Source: Bryobacterales bacterium
GTDB taxonomy: Bacteria > Acidobacteriota > Terriglobia > Bryobacterales > Bryobacteraceae
NCBI GenBank assembly: GCA_003132865.1
Contig: PKYZ01000302.1
Location: forward strand, 1-5,128
Length of the DNA: 5,128 nt
Direction: 5' to 3'
Positions within the stretch are counted from its first letter, which is position 1; each line of letters begins with the position of its first letter. A program made the position numbers and the translations under genes. This document shows positions 1 through 5,128 of this stretch, one piece after another. Below the pieces are notes generated by a model. It made no database searches. It had not been told where the DNA came from and saw only the letters and a program-made list of their open reading frames with translations.

Positions 1-63
1 ACACTTTTCGGATAGGAGCCCGATTTAGTCAACAACCATTCGCCGCTTTCGACAACGCTGAGT

Positions 64-1506
64 TTGCAGACCTTCAGAACGTCGGCAAACTCCGCAACGA
101 ACCTGGTGGCTACGGCGATTTCGTCCAAGGAGATCGACCTGAGCTGGTCGCCCCCTTCGAACACTACCGGCCTAAACAAGTATCTGGTTTATAGCGGGAC
201 CTCGGCGGCAGATCTCCAGCAGATCGCGGTTACGCCGTCCACCGTGACTACTTACAAGAACATGCCCCTGGCGCCAGGAACCATCTATTACTATGGAATC
301 GTAGTCGTGGAACAGGGGATTGACGCGCCGATGTCTCCGTTCGCCTATGCCACTACGCTGCCGCTGCCCAGCCCACCCAGCGACGTAGTCGCAGCGCCTA
401 CCTCCACTACGATCGCTCTGAACTGGCAGGAGAACCTCCAGCGTGATGGCTTACCGGTCAGTTCGTACCAGATCTTCGAGGGCACCACGTCCGGCAAACT
501 GGCCAAGCTCGCCTCGGCGACGGCCACCACCTACACGGCGAGATCCCTGAGCGCCAATACAATTTATTATTTCGAGATCGTCGCGGTTGACAACAAAAAC
601 AACGATTCGGCGCCATCCGACCAGATATCCGTCACTACGGATCCGCTGCCCGCCGCGCCGGTCAACGTCGTACCAACGGCAAACTCCAGCACACAAGTCA
701 CGGTAACCTGGTCCGAAATCATCCCGACCAATGGTCTGCCGATTAAGTACTACTACATCTTCCGGGGGACGTCGCCCACTGGCCTCACCAATCTGGCCAC
801 TCGGACGGCATCTCCATTTATCGACACCGGACTTTCTCCGAGCACGACGTACTACTACGCGATAGAAGCGATTGACACCAGCTACGATGTCTCGCCCATG
901 TCGGCTACGGTGAACGTCACTACGCTTCCGCTGCCCGCCGCGCCGGTCAACGTCGGTGCAACGGCAAGCTCCAGCACGCAAGTCACGGTGACCTGGTCCG
1001 AAAACATTCCCCCCCATGGTCTGCCGATTCAGAACTACACTATCTTCCGGGGGACCTCGCCGACTGGCCTCACCAAACTGACCACCCGGACGGCGTCTCC
1101 ATTTATCGACACGGGAGCTTCTCCGAACACCACTTACTACTACGCAATAGAAGCGACTGACACCGGCCACGTCGTCTCGCCCATGTCGGCTCCGCCGGCG
1201 CAGGTCACTACGCTTCCGCTGCCCGCCGCGCCGGCCAACGTCGTGGCAACCGTAGACTCCAGCACACAAGTCACGGTAACCTGGTCCGAAAACATCCCGA
1301 CCAATGGTCTGCCGATTAAGTACTACTACATCTTCCGGGGAACGTCGCCCACTGGCCTCACCAAACTGGCCACCCGGACGGCGTCTCCATTTGTCGACAC
1401 CGGGGATTCTCCGAACACCACTTACTACTACGCGATAGAAGCGATTGACACCAGCTATGATGTCTCGCCCATGTCGGCTACGGCGCAGGCCACTACGCCC
1501 AACTAA
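64..1506 (+). CDS. Fibronectin type III repeat protein, probably 5'-truncated
   Basis: Five FN3-like beta-sandwich repeats of about 95 residues follow one another: roughly residues 1-99, 100-193, 194-288, 289-384 and 385-480. Each has an inner Trp (VTVTW, IDLSW or IALNW), a YxIFRGT-like strand, a TxYYYxIEAxD strand and a closing SPMSA...TTLPLP linker. FN3 modules act in extracellular adhesion or as spacers in secreted enzymes; no catalytic domain is visible. The only start in this part is a TTG without a ribosome site, and no signal peptide follows it. The same frame is open back to 16 and reads SPLSTTLSL, which resembles the end of another FN3 repeat; a TAG at 13-15 then blocks it. I therefore read this as the C-terminal part of a longer protein, broken or frameshifted just upstream. 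Base composition is visibly less GC-rich than the genes to the right. The protein ends directly after repeat five. Confidence 0.75.
   Translation: MQTFRTSANSATNLVATAISSKEIDLSWSPPSNTTGLNKYLVYSGTSAADLQQIAVTPSTVTTYKNMPLAPGTIYYYGIVVVEQGIDAPMSPFAYATTLPLPSPPSDVVAAPTSTTIALNWQENLQRDGLPVSSYQIFEGTTSGKLAKLASATATTYTARSLSANTIYYFEIVAVDNKNNDSAPSDQISVTTDPLPAAPVNVVPTANSSTQVTVTWSEIIPTNGLPIKYYYIFRGTSPTGLTNLATRTASPFIDTGLSPSTTYYYAIEAIDTSYDVSPMSATVNVTTLPLPAAPVNVGATASSSTQVTVTWSENIPPHGLPIQNYTIFRGTSPTGLTKLTTRTASPFIDTGASPNTTYYYAIEATDTGHVVSPMSAPPAQVTTLPLPAAPANVVATVDSSTQVTVTWSENIPTNGLPIKYYYIFRGTSPTGLTKLATRTASPFVDTGDSPNTTYYYAIEAIDTSYDVSPMSATAQATTPN
643..1503 (+). repeat. Three near-identical tandem FN3 units
   Basis: Three units begin at 643, 928 and 1216 (285, 288 and 288 nt), each opening with CCGCTGCCCGCCGCGCCGG. 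They are highly alike at the DNA level, unlike the two more diverged FN3 repeats before them, so they arose by recent tandem duplication. The third unit alternates between matching the first and matching the second, which suggests recombination between units. Confidence 0.85.
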
Positions 1507-1743
1507 GACCTAAATGGCCGCGCCGCTCCGAGGGCCAGGTAGCGCCTGACCGCAGGCTGGCCCAGGGCGTAGAGGAACGCGGCGGCGGCCGCAACCCCGG
1601 AAGCGCTCTTTACCAGATCTCCCGTGACGGGCAAGCTCACCAAGTCTCCGCAGCCGTCGATCGCGAACAACGCAACCGCAAACCACCAGGCCCACTTCCT
1701 GCGCCGCGGCAATGACGGCGGCCAGGAACAGGAACGCCGCCAT
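1503..1743 (-). pseudogene. Small hydrophobic membrane protein with an apparent frameshift
   Basis: The third gene of the minus-strand cluster, beginning 12 nt after the permease stop. From ATG at 1743 the frame reads MAAFLFLAAVIAA, with strongly GC-rich third positions. From about 1712 the credible coding frame is a different one: it begins RRRKWAWWFAVALFAIDG and continues through GDLVSLPVTGDLV, a second hydrophobic stretch (SGVAAAAAFLYAL) and PAVRRYL to a TAG at 1505-1503. Removing one base near 1712 joins the two parts into a protein of about 80 residues with two or three short membrane segments. The alternatives are a 69-aa protein from TTG at 1712, which has no ribosome site, a sequencing error, or programmed +1 frameshifting. 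I do not recognise a named family. Its stop shares bases with the stop of the converging FN3 gene. Confidence 0.5.
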
Positions 1744-1755
1744 GATCGGAAGGTC

Positions 1756-2877
1756 TTACCGCCACCGGAACAGCTTCAGCGCCACCGGAAAGCACACCAC
1801 CAGCCAGGCGGCCAGCACTATCAGTTGCGATGACACCTGCGCCAGGCTGGCCCCCTGCAGCATGTTCGCGCGTAGCGCATCGATGGCCGCAGTCAGCGGC
1901 AGCGCCTTGATCGCCGGCTGCAGAATGTCGGGAAACCGCTGCGCCGAGAAAAACACGCCGGAGACGATCCACATCGGCATCATCACCAGGTTCATCAGTC
2001 CCGACACGGCTTCGATGGTCCGCGCGCGCGAAGCGATCAACAATCCCAGCGCTCCGAACGAGAGCGAGGTGATCACGCACAACAGCGCCAGGTCCGGCAG
2101 CGAGCCGCGCATCGGCACCTTGAAAACGAAAATGCCGAAGCTGAGGAGGAAGCCCACTTCGATCACCAGCATGACCAGCCGCGACAACAGGAACGACAGC
2201 AGATAGTAATGCCGCGGCATGGGCGTGGCGATCAGCCGCTTCATCAGCTTTCTGCGCCGCGCATCCACGATCGCAAATCCCATTCCCCAAATGGCGCTGC
2301 CCATCAGGTTCATTCCCAACAAGCCGGGAATCAGGAAGTCGATGTAGCGCGAGCCCGGCTCGCGCATCAGGCGGTCGCTCGCCGCCACAGGATCCACGCG
2401 GCCAGCGGCGCGCTCGACGGCGCGATCCGCCAGCATGCGCGCGGTGCGCCCTTCGGGGTTGGTGTCGTCGTAACGGTACACCACCGTTCCGCGCGGCCCC
2501 GGCTCGGCCAGCAGCGCGACCTTGCCCGTGCGCAACGCTTCTTCGGCGGCCGGCGCCGGCAACTGTTGCACGTCGAGCAGCTTGTCCTGCCGCAGGGATC
2601 GCGCCAGCTCCGGCGTGACCGTGGCAATCTTGAGCACGTCCGCCGGCCGGTTGCGAAACGCCAGGCCCAGTCCCGCCGCCAACAGGATCGGGAAGATGAA
2701 GACCCAGAAGAGAGCTTCGGGTTCGCGCAGGAACTCGCGAAACCGGGTGAGCGTCAACTGCACCAGGGCATGGTCCGCCAGCCCGTTTTCCCGGGGCGCC
2801 GGGCCCAAAGGGCGCCCCGCCGCTTCTCTCGGGCGAATCTCGGGAACCACCGTTGTGTCACTCATCATGTCACTCAT
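1756..2877 (-). CDS. ABC-2 type transporter permease
   Basis: A 373-residue inner-membrane subunit of an ABC exporter, of the kind with one membrane helix, a large outside loop, then about five helices (the YhhJ/YbhR-like ABC2_membrane_3 layout). A charged cytoplasmic N-terminus (1-52) leads to TM1 at about 55-75 (FWVFIFPILLAAGLGLAF). The outside domain spans about 76-167. Further helices lie at about 168-194 (with FLIPGLLGMN), 216-242, 251-272, 278-302 (with MPMWIVSGVFF) and 351-370. The stretch after the fifth helix, RFPDILQPAIKALPLTAAIDALR, matches the usual ABC-2 pattern. The ATG at 2877 lies inside the end of the ATPase gene (8-nt overlap), which implies translational coupling; ATGs at 2868 and 2865 are also possible starts. 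Length is normal and no break is seen. The substrate cannot be read from the sequence; lipids, antibiotics or other amphiphiles are typical for this family. Confidence 0.92.
   Translation of the reverse strand: MSDMMSDTTVVPEIRPREAAGRPLGPAPRENGLADHALVQLTLTRFREFLREPEALFWVFIFPILLAAGLGLAFRNRPADVLKIATVTPELARSLRQDKLLDVQQLPAPAAEEALRTGKVALLAEPGPRGTVVYRYDDTNPEGRTARMLADRAVERAAGRVDPVAASDRLMREPGSRYIDFLIPGLLGMNLMGSAIWGMGFAIVDARRRKLMKRLIATPMPRHYYLLSFLLSRLVMLVIEVGFLLSFGIFVFKVPMRGSLPDLALLCVITSLSFGALGLLIASRARTIEAVSGLMNLVMMPMWIVSGVFFSAQRFPDILQPAIKALPLTAAIDALRANMLQGASLAQVSSQLIVLAAWLVVCFPVALKLFRWR
2854..2877 (-). repeat. Duplicated start region of the permease gene
   Basis: Two 12-nt copies stand head to tail on the minus strand: ATGAGTGACATG (2877-2866) and ATGAGTGACACA (2865-2854). 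They give the N-terminal residues MSDM-MSDT and offer three ATG codons in frame. The upstream copy also contains the ATPase stop codon TGA (2872-2870). It looks like a small tandem duplication of a start site. Confidence 0.7.
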
Positions 2878-3802
2878 CGCGCAAATGCCGTCCTGTCAAA
2901 GTGACGAAGACGTCCTCCAAACTAGCCGAATGCGTACGCAGTTCGGTGAGCGGAACTCCCTGGCGTTCCAGCTCGTCGAGCAGGGCGGGCACGGCGCGAT
3001 GCAACTCGGTCACCTGCATCTGCACCGTGCCGTTTTCCGCGCGCACGTCGCGCACGCCCTCCATCCGCCGCAGCGCCGGAATCTCCAGCGCCTTCGCCGC
3101 GCCGCCCGCCGAAAACTCCACCATGTGCTCCACTCCGATCGAGGTGATCAGTTCGCGCGGCGTGCCCAGCGCGATCACCTTCCCATGATCCATGATCGCC
3201 ACGCGTTCGCAGAGCTGTTCCGCCTCGTCCATGTAGTGCGTGGTCAGCAGAATTGTGCGGCCCTGCAGTTTGAATTGTTCGATCAGCGCCCAAAGCTGGC
3301 GGCGGGCCTGCGGATCGAGGCCGGTGGTGGGCTCGTCCAGAAATAGAAAGTCCGGATCGCCTACCAGCGCGCAAGCCAGCGCCAGCCGCTGTTTCTGCCC
3401 TCCGGAGAGGCCGCCCACCCGCGCGTTCATCTTCTCCTCAAGCTGCACCAGCGCGATCACCTCGGACGGCGGCGGACCGTGCCGGAAGAAGCTGCGGAAC
3501 AAGCGGATCGTCTCCAGCACCGTGACCTTGTCGGCAAGCTGCGTCTCCTGGAGCTGAATCCCTAGCCGCTGCCGCAGCTCCGCCGCGTTTGATGTCCAGC
3601 GCATCCCCAACAACTCCACCTCGCCCGAATCGGGTTCGGTCAGACCCTCGCAAATCTCGATAGTGGTGGTCTTGCCCGCGCCGTTGGGTCCCAGCAGGCC
3701 GAAGCACTCGCCCGTGCGCACCTCCAGTTCGAGACCGTCAACGGCCACCACGTCTTTAAACGTCTTACGCAAGTTGCGGACATGCAGGGCCGCCACCGGC
3801 AT
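2870..3802 (-). CDS. ABC transporter ATP-binding protein (DrrA/CcmA-like exporter type)
   Basis: The 310-residue cytoplasmic ATPase that powers the permease encoded next to it. Complete nucleotide-binding motifs are visible: Walker A GPNGAGKTT at 38-46, Q-loop Gln at about 85 (QLQET), signature LSGGQ at 132-136, Walker B FLFLDE at 152-157 with D-loop GLD at 161-163, and the switch His at 189 (TTHYMDEAE). The C-terminal 80 or so residues, ending SLEDVFVTLTGRHL, are the small extra domain common in drug and lipid exporters of the DrrA type. All catalytic residues are present, so it should be active. The open frame runs on upstream to 4318, but that part is antisense to the YceI-like gene and shows no ATPase homology. 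I chose ATG at 3802 because AAGGAG lies 12 nt before it and MPVAALHVRNLRKTF begins like the family. ATG at 3814 (four residues more) is the alternative and would fit a leaderless message. Confidence 0.95.
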   Translation of the reverse strand: MPVAALHVRNLRKTFKDVVAVDGLELEVRTGECFGLLGPNGAGKTTTIEICEGLTEPDSGEVELLGMRWTSNAAELRQRLGIQLQETQLADKVTVLETIRLFRSFFRHGPPPSEVIALVQLEEKMNARVGGLSGGQKQRLALACALVGDPDFLFLDEPTTGLDPQARRQLWALIEQFKLQGRTILLTTHYMDEAEQLCERVAIMDHGKVIALGTPRELITSIGVEHMVEFSAGGAAKALEIPALRRMEGVRDVRAENGTVQMQVTELHRAVPALLDELERQGVPLTELRTHSASLEDVFVTLTGRHLRDE

Positions 3803-3814
3803 GGATGGGAGCAT

Positions 3815-3820
3815 CTCCTT
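3815..3820 (-). promoter_or_regulatory. Ribosome binding site AAGGAG before the ABC ATPase gene
   Basis: AAGGAG at 3820-3815 directly abuts ATG 3814 (no spacing) and lies 12 nt from ATG 3802. It therefore favours 3802 as the start on any transcript long enough to contain it. It overlaps the initiation region of the predicted promoter, so it may be missing from the main message. Confidence 0.5.
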
Positions 3821-3849
3821 AGTATCGCGTCCGAGGGGCGCACGGTCAA
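3821..3849 (-). promoter_or_regulatory. Predicted sigma70-type promoter of the ABC cluster
   Basis: On the minus strand, TTGACC (3849-3844; five of six consensus bases) is followed by exactly 17 nt and GATACT (3826-3821; four of six). The implied +1 is at about 3814, the A of an in-frame ATG, so the main transcript could be leaderless. It would drive the ATPase, the permease and the small membrane gene. This is pattern matching only; no operator is evident. Confidence 0.55.
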
Positions 3850-3879
3850 ACGCGCACGCGGATTGGCGGAGTGGTCCTT

Positions 3880-3908
3880 GGGTGGGGTGGGGCGGGGCCT
3901 GGGCGGGG
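3880..3908 (+). other. G-quadruplex-forming motif in the divergent control region
   Basis: Six G-tracts of three or four bases lie in 29 nt. The first four, GGGTGGGGTGGGGCGGGG, are separated by single-base loops, the arrangement that forms very stable quadruplexes; CCT, GGG, C and GGGG follow. The G-rich strand is the non-template strand for the YceI-like gene (51 nt before its ATG) and the template strand upstream of the ABC promoter. Folding and any regulatory role are inferred. Confidence 0.6.
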
Positions 3909-3946
3909 TCTGAGTCCTGAGGGAAAGAGTTAGCATCAGTATTGAG

Positions 3947-3951
3947 AGGAG
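3947..3951 (+). promoter_or_regulatory. Ribosome binding site of the YceI-like gene
   Basis: AGGAG lies seven bases before the ATG at 3959. This is an ideal spacing and fixes that start. Confidence 0.8.
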
Positions 3952-3958
3952 ATTCTTC

Positions 3959-4519
3959 ATGAGTTCTACGCCTGCGGCGACCCCTGTGGCCGCCACCTAC
4001 ACGATCGAGCCGGCTCACTCGAGCGCGCATTTCAAGGTGCGGCACCTGATGATCGCCAATGTGCGTGGCGAGTTCAGCAAAGTCGGCGGCACGGTGACGG
4101 TCGACCCGTCCAATCCGGCGGCTTCCAGCATTACGGCCGAGATCGATGTCAATTCGATTAACACCCGCGAGCCCGACCGCGACAAGCATCTGAAGAGCGC
4201 GGACTTCTTCGATGCCGCGAACTATCCCACGATCAAGTTCCAATCGAAGAAGGTCGAAGCGGACGGCCCGGAGGCTTATAAGGTCACGGGCGATCTGACG
4301 ATTCGCGGCGCAACGCACGAGGTGGCGCTGTACGTGACCGGTCCGACCCCCGAAATCAAAGATCCGTGGGGTTACACGCGCCGGGGCGCCGAAGCTGTAG
4401 CGAAGGTCAGCCGTAAGGACTTTGGCCTGTCCTATAATCCGCTGCTCGAAACCGGCGGCGTGGTGGTGGGCGACGAGATCGAGATCTCCCTCGAAGTCGA
4501 ACTGGTCAAGACGGCGTAG
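3959..4519 (+). CDS. YceI-like family protein (polyisoprenoid-binding fold), no signal peptide
   Basis: A 186-residue protein covering one complete YceI-like domain, a lipocalin-like beta barrel known in relatives to bind long isoprenoid lipids. Typical segments in order: TYTIEPAHSSAHFKVRHLMI at about 13-33, VRGEF at 35-39, INTREPDRDKHLKSADFFD at about 67-85, YPTIKFQSKKV, DLTIRGATHEVAL, DPWG at about 135-138, RKDFGLSYN and a closing LETGGVVVGDEIEISLEVEL. The N-terminus (MSSTPAATPVAATYTIEP) has no hydrophobic core, so unlike E. coli YceI it should stay in the cytoplasm. The start is fixed by a well-placed AGGAG. It is transcribed away from the ABC exporter across a shared control region. A joint role in handling a hydrophobic molecule is possible but unproven. 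Length is normal and nothing is missing. Confidence 0.93.
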   Translation: MSSTPAATPVAATYTIEPAHSSAHFKVRHLMIANVRGEFSKVGGTVTVDPSNPAASSITAEIDVNSINTREPDRDKHLKSADFFDAANYPTIKFQSKKVEADGPEAYKVTGDLTIRGATHEVALYVTGPTPEIKDPWGYTRRGAEAVAKVSRKDFGLSYNPLLETGGVVVGDEIEISLEVELVKTA

Positions 4520-4536
4520 GCAGGCCGGACCTGCCT
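4518..4536 (+). terminator. Hairpin at the stop codon of the YceI-like gene
   Basis: AGGCAGG (4518-4524) can pair with CCTGCCT (4530-4536) around the loop CCGGA, giving a seven-pair stem that starts inside the TAG stop codon. No U-run follows, so it is a poor intrinsic terminator and may instead protect the message end. Confidence 0.3.
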
Positions 4537-4551
4537 TCCGGAGCCCTGCGA

Positions 4552-4557
4552 TACAAT
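4552..4557 (+). promoter_or_regulatory. -10-like element TACAAT before the TPR gene
   Basis: TACAAT matches five of six bases of the -10 consensus. The implied +1 falls at about 4564, one base before the ATG at 4565, so the message would be leaderless or nearly so. No acceptable -35 sequence is found at 16-19 nt upstream (for example ACCTGC at 17), which lowers confidence. Confidence 0.4.
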
Positions 4558-4564
4558 GGGGCCG

Positions 4565-5128
4565 ATGCGAGTTGCCGCGCTCGCCGGCGTGTTGCTCTGT
4601 GCCCTGTTGCCCCTGCGCAGCCAGAATCGGGACGTCGACCGGACGATCGAATCCATCCAGTCCGCCATGGAAAACGGCGATCGATCGGGCGCTTCGCGGC
4701 TGTTAGCCGAGGCATTGGCGCGGTATCCACGGGAGGCGGGACTTTTCAATCTACGCGGGGTCATCCACGCCCAGCGGTCGGAGGTGGCGGAGGCGCGGGC
4801 GGACTTTCAGGAGGCAGTGCATCTTTCTCCCGAACTTACGCCGGCGTGGCAGAATCTGGCGCGGGCATGCCAGCTCATGAGCGACCGGGACGCTGCTGCG
4901 ATATCCTGTGCGGCCGGCGCGTGGGAGCATGTGCTGCGCGCGCGGCCGGCGGACGCCGAAGCCAGGGCTTCGCTGGCCACGGTGTACGAATGGCAAGGGA
5001 AGTTTGCCGATTCGTTGCGCGCCATGGAGAAGCTGCCGCCGGAGGAGGCTGCCCGTCCAGCCCTGATGGCGCTGCGCTGCGGCGACCTAGCCGGCCTCGG
5101 TCGCGCCCAGGAGGCCGCGCAAGCGGCC
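4565..5128 (+). CDS. Exported tetratricopeptide repeat protein, 3' end beyond the window
   Basis: An uninterrupted frame of 188 codons runs off the right edge. The N-terminus MRVAALAGVLLCALLPLRSQ is a short Sec-type signal peptide (one Arg, a hydrophobic core, cleavage probably near residue 20); the Cys at 12 is not in a lipobox. After it come helical TPR-like pairs at about 26-56, 59-90 (GLFNLRGVIHAQRSEVAEAR, then DFQEAVHLSP), 93-129 (AWQNLARACQL...AWEHVLRARPAD) and 132-158 (AEARASLATVYEWQGKFADS). TPRs are protein-binding scaffolds; no enzymatic part is visible in this portion. The protein should act in the periplasm or outside the cell. There is no good ribosome site (only GGGG, three bases from the ATG), and a -10-like TACAAT sits just upstream. 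Third codon positions are GC-rich, as in its neighbours. It may be read on its own or through from the YceI-like gene 45 nt upstream. Confidence 0.85.
   Translation, partial: MRVAALAGVLLCALLPLRSQNRDVDRTIESIQSAMENGDRSGASRLLAEALARYPREAGLFNLRGVIHAQRSEVAEARADFQEAVHLSPELTPAWQNLARACQLMSDRDAAAISCAAGAWEHVLRARPADAEARASLATVYEWQGKFADSLRAMEKLPPEEAARPALMALRCGDLAGLGRAQEAAQAA

Noticed and set aside
3..197. Short open frame at the left edge in another plus-strand frame
   Set aside because: It mostly overlaps the FN3 repeat frame, has no recognisable product and ends by chance at a TAG. It is probably not a gene tail.
451..1269. Long minus-strand open frame (272 codons) across the FN3 gene
   Set aside because: It is Arg-rich with no recognisable fold, and its internal repeats merely mirror the FN3 repeats on the other strand. 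It is a shadow frame.
2209..3346. Plus-strand open frames opposite the ABC genes
   Set aside because: They are His-, Arg- and Gln-rich translations antisense to complete ABC genes, as expected in high-GC DNA, and have no domain features.
3908..3936. Possible promoter for the YceI-like gene using TAGCAT (3931-3936) as -10
   Set aside because: TAGCAT is a modest match and the bases 16-18 nt upstream (around GTCTGA) do not resemble a -35, so I cannot support it.
3803..4318. Upstream extension of the ABC ATPase frame
   Set aside because: It lies antisense to the well-supported YceI-like gene, shows no ABC-family similarity and passes through the promoter region. The family's normal N-terminus begins at 3802.
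4422..4706. Plus-strand open frame overlapping the end of the YceI-like gene and the start of the TPR gene
   Set aside because: Its Arg- and Ser-rich product is the off-frame reading of two real genes.

Overview
The window comes from a high-GC bacterial chromosome. The mix of a repetitive fibronectin type III protein, an ABC-2 exporter, a YceI-like protein without a signal peptide and a secreted tetratricopeptide protein suggests an Acidobacteriota genome of the Bryobacter/Solibacter kind. That placement is inferred from gene style and base composition; no rRNA or marker gene is present.

Layout from left to right. Positions 16-1506 (+) hold the 3' part of a gene made of five fibronectin type III (FN3) repeats. 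Its last three repeats are nearly identical tandem units with a mosaic pattern. The reading frame has no convincing start, and an in-frame TAG lies at 13-15, so it looks 5'-truncated or broken. Converging on it from the right is a minus-strand cluster read from about 3814 down to 1503: a DrrA/CcmA-type ABC ATPase (2870-3802), an ABC-2 permease with a large outside loop (1756-2877, overlapping the ATPase gene by 8 nt), and a small hydrophobic protein whose coding frame switches near 1712 (1503-1743). The small gene and the FN3 gene share stop-codon bases.

The 156-nt gap between the ATPase gene and the next gene is a divergent control region. It carries a good sigma70-type promoter for the ABC cluster (TTGACC, 17 nt, GATACT) and a run of six G-tracts able to form a G-quadruplex. 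Rightward from it runs a 186-aa YceI-like lipid-binding protein (3959-4519). After a small hairpin there is a -10-like TACAAT and a gene for an exported TPR protein (4565 to beyond 5128), which is cut by the window edge.

Functionally, the ATPase and permease should form one exporter (two copies of each) for an unknown hydrophobic or drug-like substrate. YceI-like proteins bind isoprenoid lipids, but a link with the exporter is only positional. I see no defence system, mobile element, CRISPR array, tRNA or rRNA. The points most worth checking are promoter positions that predict leaderless or near-leaderless transcripts, the G-quadruplex motif, the frame switch in the small membrane gene and the recombined FN3 repeats. 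I do not see a clearly new multi-gene system here.
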